From: Trichostrongylus colubriformis
Taxonomy: Eukaryota > Nematoda > Chromadorea > Rhabditida > Trichostrongylidae
Length of the DNA stretch: 64,000 nucleotides
Assembly (NCBI GenBank): GCA_963978905.1
Contig: OZ022258.1
Location: 58,915,638 to 58,979,637, forward strand
Reading direction: 5' to 3'
Shown here: in pieces, positions 24,311 to 35,399 of the stretch
Numbering within the stretch: position 1 is the first letter of the stretch
Layout of the letters: every line of letters starts with the position of its first letter
Notes under the pieces: generated by a model
Told to the model about the DNA's origin: nothing
Seen by the model: only the letters and a program-made list of their open reading frames with translations
The model's database searches: none
Position numbers and translations under genes: made by a program

Positions 24311-24440
24311 TGCAGTCCATTTCGGAACGCTTGATAGGGCGTGGCCCACGGACTTGGGTGAGAGTGAATCAAACTCTCTCACCCCGCCACAGTCACTCTC
24401 GCCACTCAGGCCACGCCCTATCTAGTGAAATGGACTGCAC
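24311..24440. mobile_element. MITE, family M3, copy 2
   Basis: TGCAGTCCATTTCGGAACGC and the inverted GTGAAATGGACTGCAC bound GATAGGGCGTGGCC / GGCCACGCCCTATC and the CTCTCACCCCGCCACA core shared with copies at 19.2 and 55.1 kb. Confidence 0.88.
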
Positions 24441-24994
24441 TAAAGGGTTAAAAGCGATGTCTCTGTGGCTGATCCCATGAAACTTAAGAATTTCACGTAA
24501 TGAATAGCTTATTGAATTGAAAACTGGAAAAATTTCAACGGCTTCATTTAATGACAAGTTTTCGTTCTGAAGAAAAATTCCCTACCGAATTACACTCCCC
24601 CCCCCCCGTCACCGCTGCACATTTTCAAGGAGATTATCTTACCCACCATGACCCGTCGGGGTGTCGCAAAAGCGACCGTGAAACCTCGCTCGGTGTAATT
24701 GCATCTTGTTTTTGTGTTGTTATATGTATTGTCTGTACTGACTTATTTTGGTATGTTTGACCATCTCCGATCAGCGGCGCGCAAAGATCATGATTCATTC
24801 AAATATGGAATGCGCGTCAAAGGATTCAAGAGTTATAAAAAGCAAGAAGATCGATAGTAACCACCACTTTTTTCCTTAACCCTTTTGTTAACTCTAGGTT
24901 TTCTGTTCTAGATTCACTATTTTGATTAATATCCAAGTTTGAGGTGAACGCCGTGGTCCCATTCTTGTGTTGGAGCCCTGTTCACTTAATTTAT

Positions 24995-25348
24995 GCACTG
25001 ATGACCGAGTGGTCTAAGGCGCCATACTCAAGCATACTCTTGCTGTGAGGGAGCGGCTGATCGTTCTGATACGCGTAACGGTGCGTGGGATATGTACCCT
25101 AATGTCAGGATGCCGCACGATGGCGAGCGGCGTGCGACACAGTGTGTGCGAGCTATGCGCGTCGCGGTAGTTGGGTCTCAAAACGATTACAACGTAATGC
25201 TAGGAGTGCGATACGCAGTTGACTTCTAATCGCTTCGGGACCCAACAATTTAGCTCGTCCGCATTGCTTCGCTTGCGACATTCCGCAGTGCGGCATCCTG
25301 ACATTAAGGTACACATCCCGGTGCGTGGGTTGAAATCCTACTCCATGC
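24995..25348 (+). tRNA. tRNA-Leu(CAA)-like gene disrupted by a MITE (pseudogene)
   Basis: GCACTGA (acceptor), then the D arm ACCGAGTGGTCTAAGGC, then CCATACTCAAG with anticodon CAA, an apparent intron, and TTCTGATACGCGTAAC, which resembles the long variable arm of tRNA-Leu, are found at 24995-25086. The T arm GTGGGTTGAAATCCTAC and 3' acceptor TCCATGC resume at 25320-25348. The acceptor pairs at five of seven positions. Between the halves lies a 233-bp inverted-repeat element. Nematode tRNA-Leu(CAA) genes are known to carry introns, which fits. As it stands the gene cannot fold into one tRNA. Confidence 0.65.
25087..25319. mobile_element. MITE inside the tRNA-Leu T arm (7-8 bp target duplication)
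   Basis: The ends GGGATATGTACCCTAATGTC and its inverted counterpart, ending GACATTAAGGTACACATCCC, are flanked by GGTGCGT on both sides. Removing the element and one copy restores a normal tRNA T arm. The 7-8 bp duplication would suit hAT (8 bp); the exact length is ambiguous. The interior GTGTGCGAGCTATGCGCGTCG links it to sequences at 16.6 and 30.2 kb. Confidence 0.85.
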
Positions 25349-25565
25349 GGACCCTTTTGCAAATTATCAGCTACACTACTTACAAAATAACTCGGTGTTG
25401 CAAAAGAAAGCTATGAAATTAACGTCGTAGGCTACCTAACGCTATGATGAGGAAGCGATCAAAAAGAATTTAACTAAGGAAATGAAAATTACAGTCAACT
25501 GTTTGTTCATAATCGTTTGGTTTCACAAGACTATGTAAATTTGTACTGACAGCCCCAAACCAGTG

Positions 25566-27174
25566 TCACACGTATAGGGTATGTCGTCCTAGTTTCGGAA
25601 TTTCAGCACCAAGCTTTCTATATGCTTGCTGTGTTGAATCGTTACTACCTAAACCGACCTTATCGTTCGAAGAGGGTGTCTGAGCGGTGTCGCTGCTTTC
25701 TTCGCGTTCAGTTGCATCTTTGTCGTTTTCCTTTTGTTGAATTCGTTCTTTGCCGGAAAGGTAACCTGTCGGCCGTCGTACTGGCATTTTCCGTTTCTTA
25801 ATTCGGCTCGAAATGCCGTGATTCGATGATGTACGTGGCTAAAAAATCGTGGTTAAAATCTCTTTTCATTCCAATGGAAATCTTAGGAGCTATGATTATG
25901 TAATCGACTTCTGCATTCAACATATAGCCAGTGCAAATTGTAAAATTAGCCCACATTTGCTATAACAGTCAATGCCGTGATGTTAAAAATCGCACGAAAA
26001 AGCGTTTTTTTTATTTCGAATGAATCGATCAATTGTTGGTTTCCTGTCGAAGTTGTACATAATTTTGGATTCGTCTCGCCGAGCTCTACAAAATGGTGCT
26101 ACATGTTTTCGTAAGTCTCCAATTTGCTAGTGAGCCATTTTTCACATTCTTTAAAGCTTTGAAGGAAAATCTCTTCGAAACCTTACGAGCGGACGATGAA
26201 AATTCTTTTTCAAGCTAACACATGTGTAGGCATTTTGAGATGTTCCCGCTATTTTAGATGAGCCATTCTGTCTCAGTGTAGCTCTGAATAGCGCCTCGCC
26301 CACACGCTTCTACGTTCGTGGCGGCCGCGTGCTATTCACATGCTATCCACATGCATGCTTGAGACGTCGACAGACAGCAAAGAGAAGGCTAAAAATGAGA
26401 AAAATAACAAATTTATCACCACGAAGACTTTTATATATCATTCGACAGCATTTCTCTTGAAGAGTCGATTAATGTACATTTCTTTGGAGAAATCTATGAA
26501 TGAGATAAGAGATGATTTTTTAGCACAGTATACACGGGCGCTAGTCAGAGCCACACTAAGGAACGGGGCTCGTCTGAAATGACGAGTTCTTCGAGATTTT
26601 TCATCTTTGAGCTCAAACTAGGATTTTGAAAAATTTCATCGCCAGCTCATCAGATTTCGGAGAAATTTCCCTTCAAGTCTTTGAGAATGTGAAAAATGGC
26701 TTAGTACCGACTTTGAGAAAACCAAAAAATTGTAGCACCATCTTGGAGACGACGAGCTGATTCCAAAATAATATGCAACCTTGTTAGAGATCAACAACTC
26801 GTCGATTTACGGCAAAGAAACGATAAAAGACGCCAAACGCGTTTTTCTACGTTTAACTTCAACTTTAACTCTTACGACAGTTGCTGTAAGCACAACGATT
26901 CTCTGTAGCTTCATCGAACCTCACTCGAGCTCTCCGGCTCCTCCTTGAATGGTACAGTGCTGTCGCCGTCACTTGAATCAGTGGAATCATCGCCTGGTAG
27001 TCCGGCTGCAAAGTGAACGTGCATTTCCCTTGTGTGCTTCGCCATTCGTTGGTGAGCATCGGTTTTTCCTGAAGACGTCAGAGAGACAAAGCGAATGAAG
27101 GCGTCATAGCGTGTTGTGTTGCTAGTGACTAAGACTGTCGACTTAAAGCGAGCGCCCACAGCTTGAATTCGCAT
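25566..27174 (-). CDS. Hypothetical two-exon gene, Ser/charged-rich protein
   Basis: Exon 1, 26920-27174, starts at ATG (MRIQAVGARFKS) and ends in phase 0 at SSSE before GTTCGA, a weak donor. Exon 2, 25566-25838, follows a strong acceptor (GATTTTTTAG) in phase 0 and ends at TAA, or TAG-type stop, at 25566-25568. The joined protein is about 175 residues. It has a compact N-terminal part (VLVTSNTTRYDAFIRFV), an acidic Ser/Asp stretch (GDDSTDSSDGDS), a basic SRIKKRK that could be a nuclear localisation signal, and a polar tail. I recognise no family; more 5' exons may exist. A TTTCAG acceptor at about 27201 could be a trans-splice site. The single intron is nearly filled by transposon L copy A. 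Confidence 0.5.
25963..26888. mobile_element. Long-inverted-repeat element, family L, copy A
   Basis: The outer 240-270 bp at each end are inverted copies: the left contains GTTAAAAATCGCACGAAAAAGCG, CGAGCTCTACAAAATGGTGC and TTTTTCACATTCTTTAAAG, each mirrored on the right. The ends start near ACAGTCAATGCCGTGATGTT and ACAGCAACTGTCGTAAGAGTT. No transposase frame remains. It lies wholly within the intron of the 25566-27174 gene. Confidence 0.8.
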
Positions 27175-27524
27175 TCACCAATTAATATTATGACGTAACT
27201 GAAAGCACTGTACGGAAAATTAAAAGAGGGAGTGCACTTTAAACTACTCAGAGGAACAGTCTAGCGGATATGTATCCATGGGACAAGCACATTGGAGGAA
27301 AGAGCCACAAGCACAACCTGTGGATCGATTCCCTCCAAGTCAGTAGAGCCTTGGGAAGAAGGAAGAAATGTTTATGCTTTCGATGTGATTTTGGGCTGTA
27401 GGCCGGTGTCATGGTGCTGCGGTCGGTTACATATATTGTACCAGCTTACAGGTACAAGGTCACAATACTATCGATTGACCACCTCTTTTTTTGTAAGAAA
27501 AAAGAAAACCATTGAGACCGCTAT

Positions 27525-28535
27525 ATATTTGGTGCCGTAAGCGTGTTAAAAATCAAGCGAAAACGCGTTCTCGCGTTTTTTTTCATAGTTTTTTGTTTTG
27601 AATCGATTAACTATTGGTTTTTCATCGAATTTGAATATATTTACAGAATCAGCTTGTTTATCTCTGAAATAAGTTGCTACAAGTTTTTGGTTTCCTTGAA
27701 CTCGGTACCAAGCCATTTTTTCACATTCTGAAAAGTTTGAGGAAAATTTCCTTAATCTGATGAGCTGGCAATGAAATTTCCTAGAACCCTAGTCTTAGGT
27801 CGTGTCATCCTTTGCGCCGGCAAGACGTGGCTGCGTTCACAGGTAGCGTAGCAAAATGGCAAGGGGAGGTACCGAGATGACGCAGGCAACCAGACAGGGT
27901 GGCACAAGTGGAGACGCAGAGACACGCAGTCAAGCCCTGTCGCTGGCACCGCAAAGTGTGAACGCGGCCTTTCACAGATCAAGGTGCCACCGATCGTGAC
28001 CGCTCTCCCTGGCCAAGCATGTGAATGGTAAGCGGCGCACATGAGTTTGAAATGTCTATCGGAAGCAATCAGGAGACCGAAAATGACGAAAATAACCAAT
28101 TCATCACCTCGGAAAATTCAACATACCATGCAATATTTCTCCAAGAGAATCAGTTAGTGTAAATTTCACTTTGGAATCTGCGTCTAAGAATGAGCTGAAA
28201 CATCGTTTTTTGGCACAGTATACACGGAGGCGCTATCCAAGGCTTGACCAAAAATCGGGGAAATGACAGGTACTTCAAAATTCCCACACATCTTTGAGCT
28301 TGGACTGGGATTCTTAGAAATTTCATTGCCAGCTCATCAACTTCGGAGAAAATTTCCCGAGTTTGAGAAAACCAAAAACTTAAAGCACTTACTGTCAGAG
28401 CTCGACGAGCTGCCGAAAATATATTCAAGTTGATGAAAAATCAATAATTAATCGATTTGTAGCGAAAAAAAAACTATAAAAACGCAAAAGGGCGTTTACG
28501 TGCGATTTTTGACACTCTTATGGTACCAATTGTAG
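27525..28535. mobile_element. Long-inverted-repeat element, family L, copy B
   Basis: The left end TTTGGTGCCGTAAGCGTGTT and the right end, whose inverse starts TTGGTACCATAAGAGTGTC, bound mirrored arms with the same internal landmarks as copies A and C, including CACAGTATACACGG near the centre. An M2-family MITE is inserted at 27795-27970. Confidence 0.8.
27795..27970. mobile_element. M2-family MITE nested in L copy B
   Basis: TTAGGTCGTGTCATCCTTTGC at the left mirrors GCAAAGTGTGAACGCGGCCT at the right. The interior has GTGGCTGCGTTCACAGG and GTGGAGACGCAGAGACACGC, shared with the copies at 12.6 and 40.3 kb. Confidence 0.75.
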
Positions 28536-28811
28536 TATTCCAATAGCACCACCGCTGAAAGGGAGGGGTCGTATGGTTGGGGTCTGTTTGTGGAAGGTGG
28601 AGATTATTTCTCGAAAACCTCACGCGACTCAGCGCTTGATCCTGGCTCTACCGGCAGAGGTAATTAACCCAGTCATATGAACAACGGCTCTTGCGCAAGT
28701 GCACTACATGCACCACCACCCTTCTACACTGACCCGCGTCTCTTTTTCAGCGCTGTCGCTGTGAATTCTTTACCTTCACTGCTCTTCATCACTTTTTTTA
28801 CCTTCTTACTC

Positions 28812-29099
28812 TTATCGTACCAGTTGCTGAAATTGTGACATCGGCGCAGACAGGCCACTTTCGCACCAATGTGATAAGTTGGCTACTTTTGGGGATCTTT
28901 GAAAGGGCGAGCCATTGCAAAAGAAGGAAGCCCAGACATTGTTGGGTGGGAGCTCACATGGGGTGAACCAAATTAGCTGCTGAGCTTGCGACATCGAGGT
29001 GGTCTGCGACCCTTGTACCGCCGTTAAAGCAAACGCCAACAGTAGCGTGACTTGAAGACAAGAAAACCTGCGAAGGGAAACACAACAATAGCCGCTCAT
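28812..29099 (-). CDS. Possible small secreted protein
   Basis: A 95-codon open frame begins MSGYCCVSLRRFSCLQ and continues LLLAFALTAVQG, a good signal-peptide-like hydrophobic core with a plausible cleavage after Gly. A short mature part with several cysteines follows (FTPCELPPNNVWASFFCNG). The stop is at 28812-28814. A CTTCGCAG acceptor just before the hydrophobic part could mean the first exon lies upstream. No family is recognised, and it could be chance. Confidence 0.3.
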   Translation of the reverse strand: MSGYCCVSLRRFSCLQVTLLLAFALTAVQGSQTTSMSQAQQLIWFTPCELPPNNVWASFFCNGSPFQRSPKVANLSHWCESGLSAPMSQFQQLVR

Positions 29100-29153
29100 C
29101 CTATATTCCACTGCTGCTCCATACTCTTCCTCCGCTTTTTGCCCGATTGTCAA

Positions 29154-31399
29154 ATTCGCTCAATAATGGCGCTCCTACCAATCAAGCGTAGTAAATTTCG
29201 CATGCAGTTCTCCACATGCTCGCTCTTATGCGGAATTTGCAGACAGAGCGACGTAACGAGAGAGAGAGTGTGCGAGCAGACACGAGAGCCGTTACCCACG
29301 CTTGTATGGTTTTCTTTCCTCCTACCGGCACCGGTGTGCCTGCATCGGGGTGTGTACCCCTATGTCAGAACGTTGGACTGTCTTCGAAGTGTTCCGATGA
29401 TTAGTGCGGAATCAAGTCACTTATGAGTGGGTCTGCTTCACAAGGCGCTTATTTTACTACTGATCTCGAAATCTTCGGTACGTAGCTGACTTACTTATGT
29501 CAACGATAAAGGCCAATGAACAAAAGCAGTTATTGGTGAAGTTAAATGTGCCATAAACTTGTATGCTGTATGATATAAATGGTTATGTTGTGTCATTTTC
29601 CACTATGTACAAAAAATTCCTACTGAAAGGAGCGAAAATCTACAGTAAAGGTGGGAGCTAGTTACTCTATCAGCCCTCAATACAAAGTTGGTGCTAGTGG
29701 AGTTAGAAGGGGGAAGGGAGCAGTGCACTGTGCTCTGCGTCTTTAACGCTATGACTAGAGCGCAGAGTAGTCATGGCGCTAGCCGCATCGGGTTCGAATA
29801 CTATAATACATAGACAAGGTTTTGATGAACTAAATTCGTGCTTTTTTCATCCTATGTCAGCTTAAACCTGGGAAGGGAAATTTCTTCCGCTACTCTTGTT
29901 CAGTCTAGCTGAAGCGAATTCTCCGTAATATACTGATGGAAGAATAATTCAATCGTTTTCTCATTTGGTTAGCTGTATCTAGGCATTAAATAACCTATCG
30001 AGTGCTTATGAGCAGAAATTGGAGACTTATGCTTTTGTCGAGTGCTCGCCCTACCTTCAGTAGCACCACAAAGTTTTAGTCTGCTGAGGATGTTAATTTA
30101 AACTTTCCACAGCGATTTGCCCGCCACGCAACGCTGATAACCTGATCTCTCGCAACATTCGTCGGAACGCTTGCACGTCACCCACAAGAATTCGCACCAG
30201 GACGAGCAGCGGGCGACACGGTGTGTGCGAGGTTGCGCGCCGCTAGAATTCGGTCTCAGAGCGACTTCAGGATGATGCTAGAGACGCCATAAGCAGATAA
30301 CTTGTAATCGGTTTGGAACCCTACAACACGGCCTTTGAATTCGTCCACATCGCTTCTCTTGCAATACGCCGTGGTGCGGAATCCTGACATGAGGACACAC
30401 ACTCTGCATCGATACTGTCGGCTGTGATTTCGGTAGAGACGTGGGAGAGTGAGGGAAGCCGGCTCGCGTCAAGGCCCCCAGACTATGGGGGTGTTTCTAC
30501 ATCCAAAAGATAACAAATAAAATGTGGATCATTAGCTCAATGTTGTTGTTAGGCAAAATGAAAGTTCGAGAAATAATGAACTTCGGATTAGATTTTGGGA
30601 TAGGTCCAAATGTAATCTTCTCGACGCTCTCTGCACTACAATCGAACTCAAACACAAACTTCTTCTCTCAGAAACTCTATTCGATTTGGACAACTAATTT
30701 CCACTGTTAAATTTCTATAGCAGTACAAAAATCTGTACCACATTGCCACCAAAGAACAATAACGATTGTTGTAACGATTTTTGTGACACCATCTACATAT
30801 GAATCATATGCGATTTTTGCTTTCATTACGATCACCACGATTGTCTTATGACGGTGAACCGAAAGGATATTTGAAATAGAAACCGTCGCAATAAGGAAAT
30901 GGGCGAGTGGTACTGCGGTAATTGACGTTTACTGACAATAGCAACGTACCGGTAGGGTTCCTTACTGGAGCAGCTGTCATGTATGTGAATCAAAATAAAA
31001 TTGTCTAGACAGCCTCAGGACGAGCTATGGAGTGAATCAGACGTCAAAGAACAATGTAAAGATCATCTGAAAGATGACGAAGCATCATCGAACGCGTGAT
31101 GATAGTGCAAACCGCGCACTGCTCGACGGCTTCTTCCTATAATGTTATTGAACTTTCTAAAGAAGAATTGAGAAGAAGTGCCGTACAGGAGAAAGATTTT
31201 GTTCTTTTTTTGGATCAAGCTAAATCAATTCACATTTGATTTAACTTTGAACACAATCCAAGCGCGCTGATAAACTTGTGGGAACAATACGAAGGGGTCA
31301 ATATGGCAGGCGAGGAGGGGAGGGGGAGACGCGGCTTACCGTTACAATTCTTGGCAAGCCTAGTAGAGCCCGGGTGACGGTTGGGACACACGAAACACC
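29154..31399. other. Intergenic with MITE fragments
   Basis: A GC-rich MITE-like piece at 30180-30410 (GTGTGCGAGGTTGCGCGCCG, GTGCGGAATCCTGACATGAG) is related to the element in the tRNA-Leu gene. At 29792 GGGTTCGAATAC resembles a tRNA B box, but I find no matching tRNA body. No gene is supported. Confidence 0.4.
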
Positions 31400-31408
31400 G
31401 GGTGACGG

Positions 31409-31616
31409 TTGGGACACGCGAATCTAGGCCGTCCCTGTGACAGCCTGTGGCCTTTGCCCTGTGACATGAATAATTCATACAATTTGACTATACAACGGAA
31501 CAGACTTGCAAGGAGGACACGATTTACATGAACAAATTGTCTGAATTATTTAAGGCTTAGGTCAAAGGCCACAGGCTGTTACAGGGTCACGGCCTAAATT
31601 CGTGTGTCCCAACCTA
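31409..31616. mobile_element. MITE, TTGGGACAC ends
   Basis: TTGGGACACGCGAATCTAGG...GGCCTTTG at 31410-31460 is mirrored by CAAAGGCCACAGGCTG...GTGTGTCCCAA at about 31563-31614. Just left of it, GGGTGACGGTTGGGACAC is present twice in direct orientation (about 31370 and 31402), so the left end may be partly duplicated. Confidence 0.75.
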
Positions 31617-32218
31617 CACCCGTAGAGCCCAGACGGTTACAAGACACGCCCCAGCTGCAATAGATGCTGCCACCGGGTCGCGTCTCCCTCCCCCCCCCTG
31701 CTACACTGGGCCACACGAAGAAATGATTGTGTGCCGAGGAGAAAGGAATTTTACTCGAACCGACCTGACTGATCCCTCTCATATCTTCTTATTCTTAGCG
31801 CCGGAAAGCCTTGGCGTCGTGGCATTGAATTTGCTGTCATTTTTGAATATTGGAGCAGGCAGAATCACGTCCTACCTTTACACCAAGTAAACGAGCTGTT
31901 TAGTGATCAAGAACGGCGTCAGAAACATGTGAATAAATACGCTTGGAAGAAGGTTGTTGGGAATGATGAGTGAAGTAATGGCAGCAGCTGGACGAGCTTC
32001 ACTAAAGTCCGTAAGTCTTCAGCTCTCCATACCATCGCCTACTTCATCATGACCCAAGAGAGGATTTTCTGTTCACTCTTTTGAAACTGCCGAGTCCCCT
32101 TTAAATTTCAATCTTTTGTTGTGGAAATGGTACGAACTGTTGCACTACAACATTCGCTTAGAAAGGCTGAGAAGTAATTCCCTTGATCTTCAACACCGAG
32201 ACGCATGCACGTTTGTAT
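31617..32218. other. Intergenic, no supported gene
   Basis: Nothing recognised apart from a short C-rich run near 31690. Confidence 0.45.
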
Positions 32219-32500
32219 TTTTTTGATCTGCAGGGTCGATATGATACGCCTCGAGTCGCCCAAATCGAGGGGTCGACAGGAGGAAGTGAAAATGGAGAAG
32301 GCGGAATGGAAAATACGGTCTCACAATGAACGAAATGATATGGAACTCTGCACTTCGATTCATTTTCTGCATGACTACAAGCTGTGCGAAAATATTCGAA
32401 AACTTCCTATATTTTTTTCTCCTTCATATTTTTGCCGGTCCCTCATTCGACAGTACAAGACAGGCGCAATGGTCGACGGTTTGCTCGACTATCGGAGAGC
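32219..32500 (+). repeat. Three-copy dispersed repeat T, copy 1
   Basis: It contains CGCCTCGAGTCGCCCAAATCGAGGGGTCGAC, GAACGAAATGATATGGAA and TTTGCCGGTCCCTCATTCGACAG. Copies 2 (33594-33877) and 3 (35112-35397, reversed) share these in the same order. The open frames in each copy diverge mostly at amino-acid-changing positions, so I treat the unit as non-coding. Confidence 0.8.
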
Positions 32501-33593
32501 TGGCCGGAGCAAAGACACATATGGCTGTTATGGGGGCTGCGCAATAAACTCTGTGAGATAAGATGATTTTCCATAAGATTGTTGTTGGTGATGAGCAAGA
32601 TATATCTTCCTACATGCTGAACCATAGAAAGCTTCTTCTTCTTCTTCTTAGCTGAGTGATGGCCTGGTTAAGCATGATACAGTTAGGTTTTCGAGAAATT
32701 GTTCGCGAGTGGGTACTTGCCAACATCGCATTCTACAAGTTAGGCCATAGCCTGCGTTCCAGGATGGCTATACATATTACCACCATGACCATCTTGCCAT
32801 GGGCTCCGTCTCAGATCTGTTATTGGATCTGCTGGCAATTCTAAAACAGAATGAAACTGTGAATGGAAGAGAATATAAGATCGCAACGGCCATTCAGCCC
32901 TGTCCGAAGTGGGGTCCTGTCACAAATTTGCCCTTGAAGACTGCTATCTACCCTGGAAGTGCATCAAAGCTCCTAAGCCTCTGTCGTTCTGACAGACACA
33001 TGCTTTGACAAGGACATTCTGATATAGCACACTGTGTTGCGATGGTGCACCCGGTAACAGTGCTGTTTTGTAGGCGTGCCATGATGGATGGAATCCTTGT
33101 TTTACCTTTCTTGAAGTGTATATTAACCCTTGAGACACTTTCACGCTCAGTTCGATGGCCCCCTCTCCACAAAAGTCCCGTTCTAACCTGAAATGCGCAA
33201 GAAGATAAAGATGGGATATCCTATGGCTTAAGCAGCCCTGAATTATACGATTCTTTGTCTCCAATGATGTCATATCGGTAGCGCAAGCGGATTCATGGCC
33301 TCAAACTTTTGAATGAAACTACACAACTATACAAGTACTCACGGAGATCGTTGGCTTGATTTTCGACGCCTCGCGCGAATGGCGCAATCGGTATCATTCG
33401 CTCTACAGGCGATTGTATACTTCATTCAATATCGGCCGAGGGTCTTCGGCTTTTCCCTTCTTGGGACTCTGGTCTTCCAATGGATTCCGGTAGATACCTC
33501 GCACGGATTGGTTGCTTCGATACAATAACTATTCAAACAAGTCAAATACTTTCTGCTGTGATCGTTGGCACCAAGTGACATGCGCTCCTTCTT

Positions 33594-33877
33594 TGATCTA
33601 CATTATCAATATGTACCGCCTCGAGCCGCCCAAATCGAGGGGTCGACGGGACGAGATGGAAATGGAAACGTGGAAGTTGAAAAGGCCACTTCAGAATGGA
33701 CGAAATGGAATGGAAATTCACAGCTCGATTCATTTTCAGCTTGACTACAAACCATGCAAAAATCTTCTGAAAATTCCAACTTTTTTTCTTCTTCGTAATT
33801 TTTTGCCGGTCCCTCATTCGACAGCACTGGACATGTTGATTGGCCGACGGTTTGCTCGAATATGAAAGCTCGCATGG
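33594..33877 (+). repeat. Three-copy dispersed repeat T, copy 2
   Basis: Same landmarks as copy 1, beginning ATGTACCGCCTCGAGCCGCC and ending near CGGTTTGCTCGAATATGAAAGC. Confidence 0.8.
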
Positions 33878-33952
33878 GAGGAGACACGAAAGAGTGCTAT
33901 TGTTGGCGTCTGATAAAGTGTGTAGGGGGAGATGAGAGTTATGTACATAATA

Positions 33953-34630
33953 TTAGGTAGTCTAAAAAGTCTTTTCGTATTTTTAAATACCGCTTTTTCC
34001 CTCAAAACTGCTTTCCACAAAATTTCTTCTGTACATATATATGTAGTACAAGTCCACACGCATCTATAGGTATTGTTGTCTTCCATCTCCCGGACAACCC
34101 TTTTCGGCAAAATAAAAATATCAAAAGTCACCTCATTTTCATTTCCAATTTTTCTTTTTTGAAGGGCGCTAGACAGGAAAACGAAAAGGTGATAATCCGA
34201 TGAAGCAAGATCAGGGCTATAAGGCAGAAATTTTTTTCCAAGCTTGAGAATTTTTTAAAATAAAAAATTTTAAAAAATGTTTACTACTAGTGCAAAAATG
34301 ACTCGCCAAAAAATTCTCGAGCTTGGATAAAATTTGCTGCCCTTTCCACCTTATAGCCCTCATCTTGCTCCATCGGATTATCACCTTTTCCTTTCCCTGT
34401 CTAACGTCATTCGAAGAAAAAAATTTTTATAATTTTTGTATTGAAAATGAGGTTGACCGTTGATATGTTTATTTTGCCGAAAAGGGTTATCCGGGAGATG
34501 GAAAGCAATAATACCTATAGATGCGTGTGGACTTGTACTACATGTGTATGTACAGAAGAGATTGCGGGAAAGCATTTTGGAGGGAAAAAGCGGTATTTGG
34601 AAATACGAAAAAACTTTTTAGACTACCCAA
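33953..34630. mobile_element. Palindromic (foldback) mariner derivative
   Basis: TTAGGTAGTCTAAAAAGTC and its inverse GACTTTTTAGACTACC(C)AA-type end are flanked by TA at 33951-33952 and 34631-34632. The two arms are about 85% identical inverted copies reaching close to the centre. Each arm, read towards its own end, encodes the mariner third-aspartate region: YSPHLAPSDYHLFLSLSN on the plus strand at about 34352-34408 and YSPDLASSDYHLF on the minus strand at about 34178-34222. So the element is two mariner 3' ends joined head to head, with no N-terminal or first-aspartate sequence. Confidence 0.9.
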
Positions 34631-35111
34631 TATTTCATTTATTTTTATTTGTGTACTCTCCATACATTACCTGAACCACAAGAGGCTCTTAAAAGAAACG
34701 TGATGGCATAGTGAGATGACCTACACTTCTGTGGTCCATAAGTCGTTAAAAAGGAGATGCTCATCACTGCCATGAGTTGCAGACATAAGACCATCCGAGG
34801 TAAGTTATACGTACATGACCGCTGCAATTTGAGCCTTCTTTCAGATCTGATATTTAAGTCTGATAGGATCTATGTAAACGAGTCATAGAAATCACTTCAG
34901 TCTCTGCCTGTTTCATAAAATATTTTTTACACGATCATTTTAAGCAGTGTACTATGTTGCGGTGACACACTTGGTAACGTGTATGCTTGGTAGAGGCGAC
35001 AAGTAGGTTAGGTACCATGAAGGGACAATTTATCTAAGAACGTTATTACCCTCTTGTGCAAGATCCAGTTTCCTACAGAGTTGAACAGCCGCCATATCAC
35101 CACGCCCCTGC

Positions 35112-35397
35112 CCATACGAGCTCTTGAATATACGAGCAGACCGTTGACCACTCGACATGTCACTGCTGTCGAATGAGGGACTGGGAAAAAATTATGAAGA
35201 AAAAAGGTTGTAATTTTTCGAAGGTTTTTACACGGCTTCTTTCAAGCTGAAAACGAATTGGTATTGATATGTGCAATTTCATGTCACTTTGTCCATTCTG
35301 AAGTGGCTTTTCCAACTCCCATTTTCCTATTTCCATTTCGTCTTGTGTACCCCTCGATTTGGCCTCATGATGGCACATATCGACGCTGTAGATCAAG
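35112..35397 (-). repeat. Three-copy dispersed repeat T, copy 3 (inverted)
   Basis: The reverse complement of copies 1 and 2; the CCCTCATTCGACAGCAG and CAACGGTCTGCTCG phrases lie at the 5' plus-strand side. Sequence before it (about 34946-34980) also resembles 33025-33060, so the shared block may be larger. Confidence 0.75.
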
Positions 35398-35399
35398 AA

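Noticed and set aside
29740..29810. tRNA B-box-like GGGTTCGAATAC
   Set aside because: No matching D arm, anticodon stem or acceptor stem at the right spacing.
33370..33530. A-box-like TGGCGCAATCGG
   Set aside because: No convincing B box or cloverleaf within tRNA distance.
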